Positions 8,271-15,833 of a stretch of 64,000 nucleotides of DNA are shown one piece after another. This DNA comes from Polynucleobacter asymbioticus QLW-P1DMWA-1. GTDB lineage: Bacteria > Pseudomonadota > Gammaproteobacteria > Burkholderiales > Burkholderiaceae. The position numbers and the translations under genes were made by a program. The notes under the pieces were generated by a model. The model was not told the origin of the DNA. It did no database searches and was given only the letters and a program-made list of their open reading frames with translations. Location: assembly GCF_000016345.1 (NCBI RefSeq), contig NC_009379.1, positions 1,302,001 to 1,366,000 on the forward strand, given 5' to 3'. The first letter of the stretch is position 1; the number at the start of each line of letters is the position of its first letter.

Positions 8271-9520
8271 TGTTGCACCTCCTGACCAGCAGCACTAGAC
8301 TCGCTTACAGACTGGCGAGGCAATTGATTAAATGCATTTTCAAGCCATGGGGCAGATAAATAGACATGGCGTATTTTTTTTCGATCCCAGGTGTAGACCA
8401 AGTGGGCATCATTGCCGTTAGCACTTAATAAATAAGGATAGGAATATTCTTTACGTTGATCATCAGGCAATGCTTCATCATTTTCCAGCACATCGACTAC
8501 ATGCCATTGACCCGATTTGGGATCACTCATCATCAGCACCAAACGATGGCGACCGGTTTCAATATTATTGAGAGCCAACAAACGGGCGCCATTAGATAAA
8601 GTCAATCCCGCAACCGCAGAATTGGGGTTAGCGATCTCTAGATCGCCAGCGGCTTGCCAAGATTGGCCAGCATTCTGCGTCTGACTCACAGGAATATGTT
8701 TAGCCAAGCCAGCACTCCTGGTTTGACGGAAATAAGCTGATGCGTCTTGAGCACTATTTACAAATACTACCGGCTGAATAGCGCTACGCCCCGAGCTCAT
8801 TCTGCGCTTATCAATTACCTGCGCACCTTCGATACGTAAGAACTCGCCAAAGCGTCCTATCCACTCATGATAAGCAGGCAATCCCAGTCGACCATCAGTA
8901 AATTGCAATGCGGGTGACTTCACGAGCGTACTCAAGTTCAGCAATGGCGAACTAATCAGTCGTTGTGGCTTACCCCAAGATAAACCTTCATCTTCTGAAA
9001 TGACACTCGAGATTGAACTACCTGCCCACCCACCAAGCGACACAGTGACAAAAAATAATTGCAGCCGCCCATCAGCCAATCTACTGGGAACTGGATTACC
9101 CAGCTTGGCAATATAGCGACCCAAGCCCTTTTCCGCTGTCACCCTGTCCATCACAACTGCTGGTGCACTCCACTTGCCAGACTTGTCTAATGCGGAGGTG
9201 TTGATCACTACATCTGGAGCGCCCTCTCGACTGCCAGCAAACCAGAAAGCACGAATTCCACCATCCTTTAAAGCAATTAACGAAGCAGCGTGTACGGAAC
9301 TAGTCCCTGTATCAGGCAGCCAATTGAACTGGGGCTTGGAAGCAATGGGATCAGATTTATTGCTGCCTTTTACTTTAGTGATTAATGGTGATTCCGCCTC
9401 GATCTCGGTCACTATTGTTTCAGTGTCTATAAACGGTGCCCATACTGGACGACTATCTAGATGCAAAAATCCGATCACTGCAGCTAGCAATAAAAAACAT
9501 AAGGCGATGACACGACTCAT
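8267..9520 (-). CDS. Membrane-anchored sialidase-like (BNR repeat) protein
   Basis: This 417-residue protein has an N-terminal membrane anchor or signal (residues 1-20) and then a six-bladed propeller of the BNR_2 putative sialidase type. Two Asp-box-like motifs are visible (SEDEGLSWGKP and TQNAGQSWQAA), plus the family's C-terminal VYTWDRKKIRHVYLS. It is probably exported and held at the periplasmic face of the inner membrane. Related proteins are usually annotated exo-alpha-sialidase, but activity on sialic acid is unproven for this group. It sits between a lipid-linked-sugar glycosyltransferase and a membrane protein, with 4-bp overlaps on both sides, pointing to a shared role in surface glycan handling. 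Confidence 0.75.
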   Translation of the reverse strand: MSRVIALCFLLLAAVIGFLHLDSRPVWAPFIDTETIVTEIEAESPLITKVKGSNKSDPIASKPQFNWLPDTGTSSVHAASLIALKDGGIRAFWFAGSREGAPDVVINTSALDKSGKWSAPAVVMDRVTAEKGLGRYIAKLGNPVPSRLADGRLQLFFVTVSLGGWAGSSISSVISEDEGLSWGKPQRLISSPLLNLSTLVKSPALQFTDGRLGLPAYHEWIGRFGEFLRIEGAQVIDKRRMSSGRSAIQPVVFVNSAQDASAYFRQTRSAGLAKHIPVSQTQNAGQSWQAAGDLEIANPNSAVAGLTLSNGARLLALNNIETGRHRLVLMMSDPKSGQWHVVDVLENDEALPDDQRKEYSYPYLLSANGNDAHLVYTWDRKKIRHVYLSAPWLENAFNQLPRQSVSESSAAGQEVQQ

Positions 9521-11238
9521 CTACAGACATCCTTCACATTCAGTAACTCAGGATTTGATACGGGAGTAGAAATTAAATACTCAGTAACAAAAAGATGTTC
9601 GCCTATCTGACCTTGCAGCATTAATTTAATCTCTTCATCAGAATGGCGGGCACGCATTTCCATGCGTTGACCCACAATTTGGCAAGACTCACAGATTTCG
9701 GGCTTTACCCCCAATGGCGAGTGAACGGCCACCACAGGATAAGTGCCAATGAGTTCACCGACATTACCGGCGTCCTTAGCTAAGTAGCCATGAAGATGAG
9801 CCCCTGGTAATAGTAATCCGTACTCTTCATCTTTAGCGCGATAGTCACAGGGAATCCAGATATCCTTGTCCTTTACTTGAGTAATAGTCTGAGCAGAGTA
9901 ACGTCCCAACTGACCCTCTAGAGGGCTTAAACTGCTCGTTAATGCGCAATAGAGCAGGAAACAGCTCATGAGAGCGAAGGCCTTGCACTGCTGTGGTCTT
10001 GCTAAGCCAAGAACAGTGACTATTAAAGCCGCCCCCATCAATATCCAGTGCGCGTAAGAATATGTCCAAGCTACTGAATCGACTGCAAATTTGGAGAATT
10101 CTAAATTAGCTCCTAAGTACGTTAAGACTGCTAAGACGACAAATTGCAAAATCAACGCAATCCGAAATCCCCACAAGGGCAAGCGCTCCCAGTGCAGTGC
10201 AATTACAGCAGCAAATGCTGGCATCACCGGTAATAGATAACGACCTGAACGCTGACTAGGCAAACTAAATACCAATAAGAAAGCGCCGATCAATAAAAAT
10301 AGAAGGACTTCTTGCGCAGATAAAAAACGGCGCTCACGCCATGCTTGAATCAAAGTCGATAGAAGCACGAATGAAAAGAGGCCTGCATTAGTTAACGTCG
10401 TGAGAAGCAACATCCAGATACTATCGCCACCTCGCACTAAATCGAGCAAGTAATTTGAGCTACGTGCTGCAAATTTTCCGGCATTCTCACCCAAGACAAA
10501 CTCCTTCCAAACAGCCTCAGGCTGTGGGTCTAGAGCAAACCAAAGGCTAAAAACGCCTAAAGCCAAGATGCCAATCATGAGCAGCTTGTAAAGATCAAGT
10601 GTAAGAACTTTTTTAATACTCCAATCGCGCCAATACCAAAAGTACAAACCTAAAGCAACAGTGGCCGGAACAATATAAGCAAATGATTTTGCAAAGAGTG
10701 CTAAACCAAAACAAAGTCCTGCTAGAACAGGAAAAAATAATTTAGATTCAAACGCGCATTTACCCCAATACAGTAATGCAAAAAATGGCAGGCTAATCCA
10801 GAAAACCTCAGGAGGGTCAGTAAGAAATGGGCGCCCATAACGGTAGGTCGCAAAAAAGGAGAGCCAGACTAATCCAGCCAACAATCCAGTGTGCGTTTTA
10901 CCGCTAAATCGTCGAACCGCTAAAAATAAAAAAAATGAGGTCAGCGCTGTATAGAGAACGCTAGGCCAACGTAAATTGAATAAAGTCCAATCGCTTGCCC
11001 AATAAGTACTAGCTATACCCTGCCAAAAGATTAATGGTGGCTTCGTATTTTTGATGCCATCCATCTGTGATTGCAGTGGCAACCAATGGCCTGAATCTGC
11101 AGTCATCCTCACGATATGCATGTAAGGATATTCATCACCGTTTTTAGGGGCAAAGCGGCTATCCAAGCCGTAGCAATAGGCGAATATAGCTAAAACCAAG
11201 CTAAGGAGTGCATAACGAAGGGTAAAGGAACTGCGCAT
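9517..11238 (-). CDS. ArnT/PMT-like glycosyltransferase (GT39/GT83 type)
   Basis: This is an integral membrane glycosyltransferase of the GT-C fold, which takes sugars from a polyprenyl-phosphate carrier on the periplasmic side. The 573 residues begin with a transmembrane helix. A periplasmic loop with the acidic pair in APKNGDEYPYMH (about residues 31-42) and KNTKPPLIFWQGIA (about 63-76) corresponds to the ArnT-like active-site region. About ten further helices and a soluble C-terminal part follow from about residue 455. It is the first gene of a three-gene overlapping operon. The acceptor is unknown; no lipid A modification genes (arnB-type) are nearby. Confidence 0.82.
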   Translation of the reverse strand: MRSSFTLRYALLSLVLAIFAYCYGLDSRFAPKNGDEYPYMHIVRMTADSGHWLPLQSQMDGIKNTKPPLIFWQGIASTYWASDWTLFNLRWPSVLYTALTSFFLFLAVRRFSGKTHTGLLAGLVWLSFFATYRYGRPFLTDPPEVFWISLPFFALLYWGKCAFESKLFFPVLAGLCFGLALFAKSFAYIVPATVALGLYFWYWRDWSIKKVLTLDLYKLLMIGILALGVFSLWFALDPQPEAVWKEFVLGENAGKFAARSSNYLLDLVRGGDSIWMLLLTTLTNAGLFSFVLLSTLIQAWRERRFLSAQEVLLFLLIGAFLLVFSLPSQRSGRYLLPVMPAFAAVIALHWERLPLWGFRIALILQFVVLAVLTYLGANLEFSKFAVDSVAWTYSYAHWILMGAALIVTVLGLARPQQCKAFALMSCFLLYCALTSSLSPLEGQLGRYSAQTITQVKDKDIWIPCDYRAKDEEYGLLLPGAHLHGYLAKDAGNVGELIGTYPVVAVHSPLGVKPEICESCQIVGQRMEMRARHSDEEIKLMLQGQIGEHLFVTEYLISTPVSNPELLNVKDVCR

Positions 11239-11388
11239 ACCACTAGTTTATAGGTCTTGGCCTTATAGACCCAAGAAAGGCCAATAAAAGGGGGTGAAAT
11301 ATCTCAGGTGACCATCCTCCCATGCCAAATATTGTTTGATGGGCAAATATCAAGTTATTTAATCCACCAGTACCCTTAAGAATCCACC

Positions 11389-11511
11389 CTAAAAGGACTT
11401 TCCGAAAGAAATTAATTCAGCCTCAAAATAATTAGGGCCGATCTTTCCCTTATAGGAATATTCAAGGCTCAAATTAAAAAAATGACCGATATAAATGAAC
11501 TGACGATACAT
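11389..11511 (-). CDS. Short ORF resembling the tail of an outer-membrane beta-barrel
   Basis: The 321-bp stretch between the glycosyltransferase and the outer-membrane gene holds this 40-codon ORF, not seen as a classical gene. It reads FNLSLEYSYKGKIG in the middle and ends ISFGKSF, with a C-terminal Phe as in barrel proteins. The open frame extends upstream, in phase, to just behind the stop of the preceding beta-barrel gene (11560), with a GTG at 11556 followed by a hydrophobic stretch. It may be a remnant of a duplicated barrel gene or a small secreted protein. No ribosome-binding site is evident, so confidence is low. Confidence 0.3.
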   Translation of the reverse strand: MYRQFIYIGHFFNLSLEYSYKGKIGPNYFEAELISFGKSF

Positions 11512-11559
11512 AAAGTAACTCAGGCTTGAAAAAATAAGGAGCAGAAAGCACAACACTAT

Positions 11560-12255
11560 TTAAAACTTATACCCAAGCCCAAGAACTAAATTTTGAACAG
11601 AAGACTGATTTGAGTTATACAGCGTTAGCCCGCCAGTACCCTGAAATTGGGTGGTCGTCTTTTGATAAATCAAATAGTTATACTCAGCAAAACCATAAAT
11701 ATTTCCAGAAAGATATTGCTTGTACCCTATACCAAAAGATGGGCCTAGTGGATTCGAGACCGTGCCGCCAATCGGTAGTGCTCCTTGCACCATGGTTTTC
11801 ACTGAAGCACGGGTATAGCCAGCCTTTAAGTAGGCCAAGCCATCTTCGCCTAAGGTCACTCCCGGAGCAACAAATAGGTTATACATATTTTGCGTGTGAT
11901 AACTTCCGTTTCCAGTGCTGCAACTAGGAGTGCAGGAGGTTAATGTGTAATTTCCTGGAGGCCCTACTACCGGGTAATACTCAGCACCCGCTCCAATAGT
12001 AAATCTATCATTTATAGAATAGGTATAGCCAGCACCTACATTCCCCGTAATACCATAAGAAGGGCCTGAGCCAGGAGCAAGGCTGATGTTACTGGGCGCC
12101 CCAGGAACTACCCCAGAATAAGTGATGTTAGTTATTTGATACCCTACACCAATCTGACCGTAGAATCCTTCAAAACTTCTTTTTTGACCATCGGTAGATT
12201 GGGCATGAGCGCTGAGAGACAAAATACATAAGATTACGAAAAATAAATATTTCAT
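11560..12255 (-). CDS. Outer-membrane beta-barrel protein
   Basis: This is a 231-residue predicted outer-membrane protein. It has a clear signal peptide (MKYLFFVILCILSLSAHAQS), then an 8-strand OmpA/opacity-type barrel opening with FEGFYGQIGVGYQI and closing with LVLGLGYKF, ending in the Phe needed for barrel assembly. Gly/Ser/Pro-rich extracellular loops contain a Cys pair (TSCTPSCSTG). Function is unknown. IS30 copy 2 ends 21 bp before its start and separates it from a good promoter now at 14934-14962, so expression is probably reduced or depends on read-through from the insertion. Confidence 0.85.
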   Translation of the reverse strand: MKYLFFVILCILSLSAHAQSTDGQKRSFEGFYGQIGVGYQITNITYSGVVPGAPSNISLAPGSGPSYGITGNVGAGYTYSINDRFTIGAGAEYYPVVGPPGNYTLTSCTPSCSTGNGSYHTQNMYNLFVAPGVTLGEDGLAYLKAGYTRASVKTMVQGALPIGGTVSNPLGPSFGIGYKQYLSGNIYGFAEYNYLIYQKTTTQFQGTGGLTLYNSNQSSVQNLVLGLGYKF

Positions 12256-13049
12256 TTTGGAGCCTAAAAATGATAGGTGGATTCAACTACGAAGTGCAAC
12301 TTTGAACAACTAGTTAAGGAGGCTAAGGATGTTTTAGTATCCAAAGCTTCTAGACCTGCAAGTCAAAGTAGCCATGACCTATCAACACCTTAGCCAAACT
12401 GAACGATATCAGATTTATATCCTCATGAAAGACGGAAAAACCCAAACTCAAATAGCCCAACTGATGGATCGGCATAAGTCGACCATTAGCCGAGAGCTTG
12501 CTCGCAATACGGGGCTCAAAGGTTACCGTCCCAAGCAAGCCTGCCTGTTGGCAGAAGAACGCTCATTAGGCTGCCGTAATGCCGCCCAAATAACAGCCGA
12601 TCAATGGAATCAGACAGTGGATTGCCTCTTAGCTCAGTGGAGCCCCGTCCAAATTGCCAATCAGGTTGGCATTAGTCATGAGACCATCTACCGCCATGTC
12701 TACGCCGATAAAGCCGCTGGCGGCAATCTTTACCAGCAGCTGCGTTGCCAAAAAAAGCGCAAGAAACGCTATGCCAGCGGCCGTGATCGCAGAGGCCAAA
12801 TAGTAGGTAGGCGGCCGATCAGTGAGCGCCCAGCGCACATTGAGACAAGATCCCAAGTCGGCCACTGGGAAGGCGATACTGTAATTGGAGCGGCCCACAG
12901 GCAAGCTGTTGTGACCTTGGTTGAGCGCAAGAGTGGCTATGTCGTTTTGGCTAAGGTCAAGAACAAGACGTCGGATTTAGTCAGTAGCGCCATCATCACT
13001 AAATTAAACGCCGTGACCCCACTCGTTAAAACCCTGACTTTTGACAACG

Positions 13050-13273
13050 TACTAAATGCAAGAACTTTTTCCAGCGATAGGCAAAGCCATACCGTAACTG
13101 CAATTTGCAGTTAAAAAATCAAACTTACTACTTGTCTATACCCAAACGGTCACTTCCACAAATAAATCAGGGGTCCCGATTAACCATAATGAACACAAGA
13201 TCCGCCACTTCACGTTTTGGTCTTTACCCTACTTAAAACAATCTGAGGTCCCAGTGGAAGGTCCAAACATTAT
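13050..13273 (-). ncRNA. Candidate bridge RNA/seekRNA region of the IS110-type element
   Basis: The 224 bp downstream of the recombinase hold no gene. In IS1111-type elements this is where the guide RNA (seekRNA/bridge RNA) that selects target and donor sites is encoded. Paired segments are visible: CTTCCAC (13153-13159) with GTGGAAG (13254-13260), enclosing about 95 nt, and a tight palindrome AACTGC/GCAGTT at 13096-13112. I could not identify convincing guide segments that match the target GACAACGGCAAGG. The call rests on position, length and folding potential only. Confidence 0.45.
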
Positions 13274-14560
13274 CTACGAGGTCCTTGCGGCCTCTACGGC
13301 CCTACAGAGAGGGATCGATCCACTGGGTAAAGCTTTTTCATAGTAACCTTGATACATCTGTTTTGACTTCACTAATCCATACACTACACGCGCCATCTTC
13401 GCTGCCACCGCAGTCCTAGCCTTGCGCTGTAAATCCTTATCCTGTGGTGCGCCTTTAATATAGCGGCTATATTTTTGCTGGAAACTATTTTCTGGTTGAG
13501 CGATAGCAGTGTTCACTGCCATCCATAACGCCAAACGTAAACGCGCATTACCTCGTTTGGAGATTTGTTCTTGACCACGATAGTTGCCTGATTGATTTTT
13601 GGCTAGATCAAACCCACAATACTTCAAGAACTGACGATGATGGCTAAAGCGACGTAGATCCCCGCCTTCCGCCAGAATCGTTAGGGCATTAATCGGGCCA
13701 ATCCCCGGAACACTTTGCAAGATGGCAGAGTCCGGGTTATCGGCCAATACTGCTTGAGCCGTCTCTTCTAATTGCTTGCGACAAGCATTGATCTCTTGAT
13801 AGCGTCTCAGTTGTATTTGAAAGGTTTTGCAAGCCAAGGAATCTGCCTCAACAGGTAGTCCAATGCTATGCAAGGCGGTCTCATAGAGCTCAATAAGCTT
13901 AGCCGCTTTATTAACCTTGCGGCCAATGACAGGGCTGGCAATCTCGCAAAACGCTTCTTGAGAGTGCTTCGTTACTGCGCTAGGGATGGGGAAGCGCAAA
14001 AGATAATTAATCCACCAGTCTGCGCGAGTACTGTTCCACCATTTACCCATCTCCGGAAAATACAAAGGCAGGTAATGAGTGAGGATGGAATGCTGCAGGC
14101 GCGTGCGACTCAAGGTCACTTGATAGTAGGTTTTAGATAACTCTTGGAGATCATGATGCCCTGCAATTAATGGGTCAACATAACGTTGAGTAATCCCTTG
14201 CTTAAGCAGCTCTAAAAGCACTGCAGCATCCTTGGGATCATTTTTATCCCAGGAGTTGAACATCACCTCCCGATACCGGGCGCTCGCTACCGAGGAAATA
14301 AAACAGACTTCAAACCCCGCCGCTACCAAGCGATGCCCTAATGCGCGGTGGTAATTGCCGGTTGCCTCAAACCCAATAATGCAAGGCGGCGGTAAGCTCT
14401 TTAGAAAAGCAATAAAACGATCATGATCGGCAGCAGAATTAGCCATCCGAAAATGCTGCCTTTTACCCGCCTTGGTCTCGCTTAACACGGCATTAAAGTC
14501 CTTGGCAATATCGATTGCAATCCATGCCCCAAAGGGTTTATTGTTTAAGTGGTCAGCCAT
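13274..14560 (-). CDS. IS110-family transposase/recombinase (DEDD + serine type)
   Basis: This recombinase has an N-terminal RuvC-like DEDD domain and a C-terminal Transposase_20 domain. Visible catalytic regions are WIAIDIAKDFN (first Asp), IGFEATGNYH (Glu) and NDPKDAAVLLE (two Asp). In the C-terminal part PGIGPINALTILAE and CGFDLAKNQSGNYRGQEQ carry the helix-hairpin-helix and the conserved Ser region. I start it at the ATG at 14560 (MADHLNNKPFG) because AAGGAG lies 7 nt upstream; the open frame reaches 13 codons further. It gives 428 residues, the normal size, with no frameshift, so the element is probably functional. Confidence 0.92.
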   Translation of the reverse strand: MADHLNNKPFGAWIAIDIAKDFNAVLSETKAGKRQHFRMANSAADHDRFIAFLKSLPPPCIIGFEATGNYHRALGHRLVAAGFEVCFISSVASARYREVMFNSWDKNDPKDAAVLLELLKQGITQRYVDPLIAGHHDLQELSKTYYQVTLSRTRLQHSILTHYLPLYFPEMGKWWNSTRADWWINYLLRFPIPSAVTKHSQEAFCEIASPVIGRKVNKAAKLIELYETALHSIGLPVEADSLACKTFQIQLRRYQEINACRKQLEETAQAVLADNPDSAILQSVPGIGPINALTILAEGGDLRRFSHHRQFLKYCGFDLAKNQSGNYRGQEQISKRGNARLRLALWMAVNTAIAQPENSFQQKYSRYIKGAPQDKDLQRKARTAVAAKMARVVYGLVKSKQMYQGYYEKALPSGSIPLCRAVEAARTS

Positions 14561-14933
14561 AGCAATACTCCTTATTGATGATCTCGCAATCACCAGCATG
14601 GCTTAAATTGCTGCGGCTGACTACCATTCTGCATGTACTACGGCAAGGAATTTGCCGAGCACGCCAGGATTGATACAGCTCTTCAATCAACGACGTACTT
14701 TGCGGATCCGTTTGCTAGTTGGCAACGTGGATCAAATGAAAACTTCAATGGTCTATTGCGGCAATACATCCCCAAAAAGAGACCGCTATCTACTGTGACC
14801 GATAAGGAGCTTAGAATGATCCAAGACCGTTTAAACAACCGACCTAGAAAACGATTAGGATTTAAAACCCCCAATGAAGTATTTATGCAGTCTTTAAACC
14901 GTGTTGCACTTCGTGTTTGAATCTACGATAGGA

Positions 14934-14962
14934 ATTAAAGTAGATATTTTTTGGTTTGACAA
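14934..14962 (-). promoter_or_regulatory. Displaced promoter of the outer-membrane protein gene
   Basis: On the minus strand TTGTCA, a 17-bp spacer and TTTAAT form a sigma70-type promoter matching 5 of 6 consensus bases in each box. Removing IS30 copy 2 and one ATA would put its start site about 25 nt before the outer-membrane gene. In the present arrangement it fires into the right end of the IS30 element, antisense to that transposase and in the same direction as the IS110-type recombinase. Confidence 0.55.
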
Positions 14963-14984
14963 ACTAATACAGACATCTCAATAG

Positions 14985-15833
14985 CTACTCCTTTGCGATC
15001 TCTGCGACAACGGGGGCATGATCAGAAGGTTGCTCCCAACTTCTGGGAAGTTTATCAACAAAACTGGCACTGCATTTTTCTTTTAGGGGGTCGCTGAGCA
15101 AGATATGGTCTATCCGCATACCGGCATTTCTTCTAAAGCCCATCATGCGGTAATCCCACCAGCTGTAAGTCTTAGGTGTTTGCTCAAATATCCTAAAAGA
15201 ATCGCACAAGCCTAATTTAATGAGCGATTCAAATGCAGCTCTCTCTGGAGGAGAAACTAAATTCTGGCCTTCCCACGCTTTTGGATCATGTACATCTGCA
15301 TCGGCCGGAGCAATATTAAAGTCCCCCAATAAAGCTAAGCGAGTATTACTTTGTAACTCTTGCACGAGCCAGTCTTCTAATGACTGCATCCAATTGAGCT
15401 TGTACGCAAACTTGTCGCTATCAGGGGACTGTCCATTAGGGAAGTACGCCGAAATCAAACGAATAGGCTGCATTCCTGCAAATGGAATCGTGGCAGCCAA
15501 TATGCGCTGCTGCTCATCTTCGAAACCAGGAATATTTCTGGCCTGTTTTAAGAAAGTGGTTGATTCATCAGATGCAATTGGTGCCAATGCAGCTTTGCGA
15601 ACAATAATGGCTACACCGTTATAGGTTTTTTGTCCTGCTGCCAAGCTGACATAACCTTCGTCTTCTAGTTCTTGATGGGGATACTTGTCGTCAGTGAGTT
15701 TAAGTTCTTGCAAGCAAAGTGCATCAATTGGCTGGTTTGCTTGTTCCTGATCTTTTAACCACCGAATAACGTGTGGAAGGCGAACCTTTAAGGAATTCAC
15801 ATTCCATGCGGCGATTCGAATTGAATCAGTCAT
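14985..15833 (-). CDS. xth: Exodeoxyribonuclease III / AP endonuclease
   Basis: This is a DNA repair enzyme that cuts 5' to abasic sites and degrades duplex DNA from the 3' end. The 282-residue endonuclease/exonuclease/phosphatase fold shows AAWNVNSLKVRLPH (residues 8-21), LQELKL with the metal-binding Glu, GDFNIAPADADVHDP (Asp-Asn pair), MRIDHILLS and the terminal SDHAPVVAE with the catalytic His. Length is a little above E. coli Xth (268). Its start overlaps the end of ntrC by 8 bp, so it is translated with the nitrogen-control operon, though a functional link is not evident. Confidence 0.94.
   Translation of the reverse strand: MTDSIRIAAWNVNSLKVRLPHVIRWLKDQEQANQPIDALCLQELKLTDDKYPHQELEDEGYVSLAAGQKTYNGVAIIVRKAALAPIASDESTTFLKQARNIPGFEDEQQRILAATIPFAGMQPIRLISAYFPNGQSPDSDKFAYKLNWMQSLEDWLVQELQSNTRLALLGDFNIAPADADVHDPKAWEGQNLVSPPERAAFESLIKLGLCDSFRIFEQTPKTYSWWDYRMMGFRRNAGMRIDHILLSDPLKEKCSASFVDKLPRSWEQPSDHAPVVAEIAKE

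Larger units (their letters stand above)
13047..14639 (-). mobile_element. IS110-family (IS1111-type) insertion element
   Basis: This 1593-bp insertion is defined exactly by comparison with the uninterrupted IS30 copy 1. The trinucleotide ACG is present at both junctions (13047-13049 and 14640-14642), so the ends are ambiguous by 3 bp and no longer target duplication exists, as expected for IS110. Instead of terminal repeats there are weak subterminal matches: ATGCA near both tips and AAGCCATRC further in (13084-13092 against the right end). About 40 bp precede the transposase and about 225 bp follow it; this layout matches the IS1111 subgroup, where the long non-coding part lies downstream of the gene. 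Confidence 0.85.
12374..14920 (+). pseudogene. IS30 transposase gene broken by IS110-type insertion
   Basis: The 5' part (12374-13049) encodes residues 1-225 of the same 317-residue transposase as copy 1 and then runs into 21 foreign codons to a stop at 13114. The 3' part (14640-14920) encodes the remainder from Gly226 to the natural stop. The break falls directly after the codons for the second catalytic Asp224 and Asn225, so the 5' product lacks Glu258 and cannot be active. The termini remain intact, so the element could be moved in trans by the transposase of copy 1. Confidence 0.93.
12276..14927 (+). mobile_element. IS30-family insertion sequence, copy 2, interrupted by an IS110-type element
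   Basis: This has the same ends as copy 1, in the same orientation, flanked by a 3-bp duplication ATA (12273-12275 and 14928-14930). After subtracting the 1593-bp insertion its length is 1059 bp, identical to copy 1. The only difference I found is T at 14893 against C at 3285, which is silent. Its own intact target duplication shows that it inserted independently of copy 1. It landed close to the predicted transcription start of the outer-membrane protein gene. Confidence 0.95.

Noticed and set aside
9174..9569. A 131-codon plus-strand frame across the sialidase-like and glycosyltransferase genes
   Set aside because: It is antisense to two well-supported overlapping genes, and its composition reflects their third-position bias.
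13096..13112. Palindrome AACTGCAATTTGCAGTT as a transcription terminator
   Set aside because: On the plus strand it is followed by A residues, and on the minus strand T residues precede it. It cannot act as an intrinsic terminator in either direction.
2261..14927. A composite transposon made of two IS30 copies and the genes between them
   Set aside because: Each copy has its own 3-bp duplication (TTG and ATA). A composite unit would share one duplication at its outer ends only, so the copies inserted separately.
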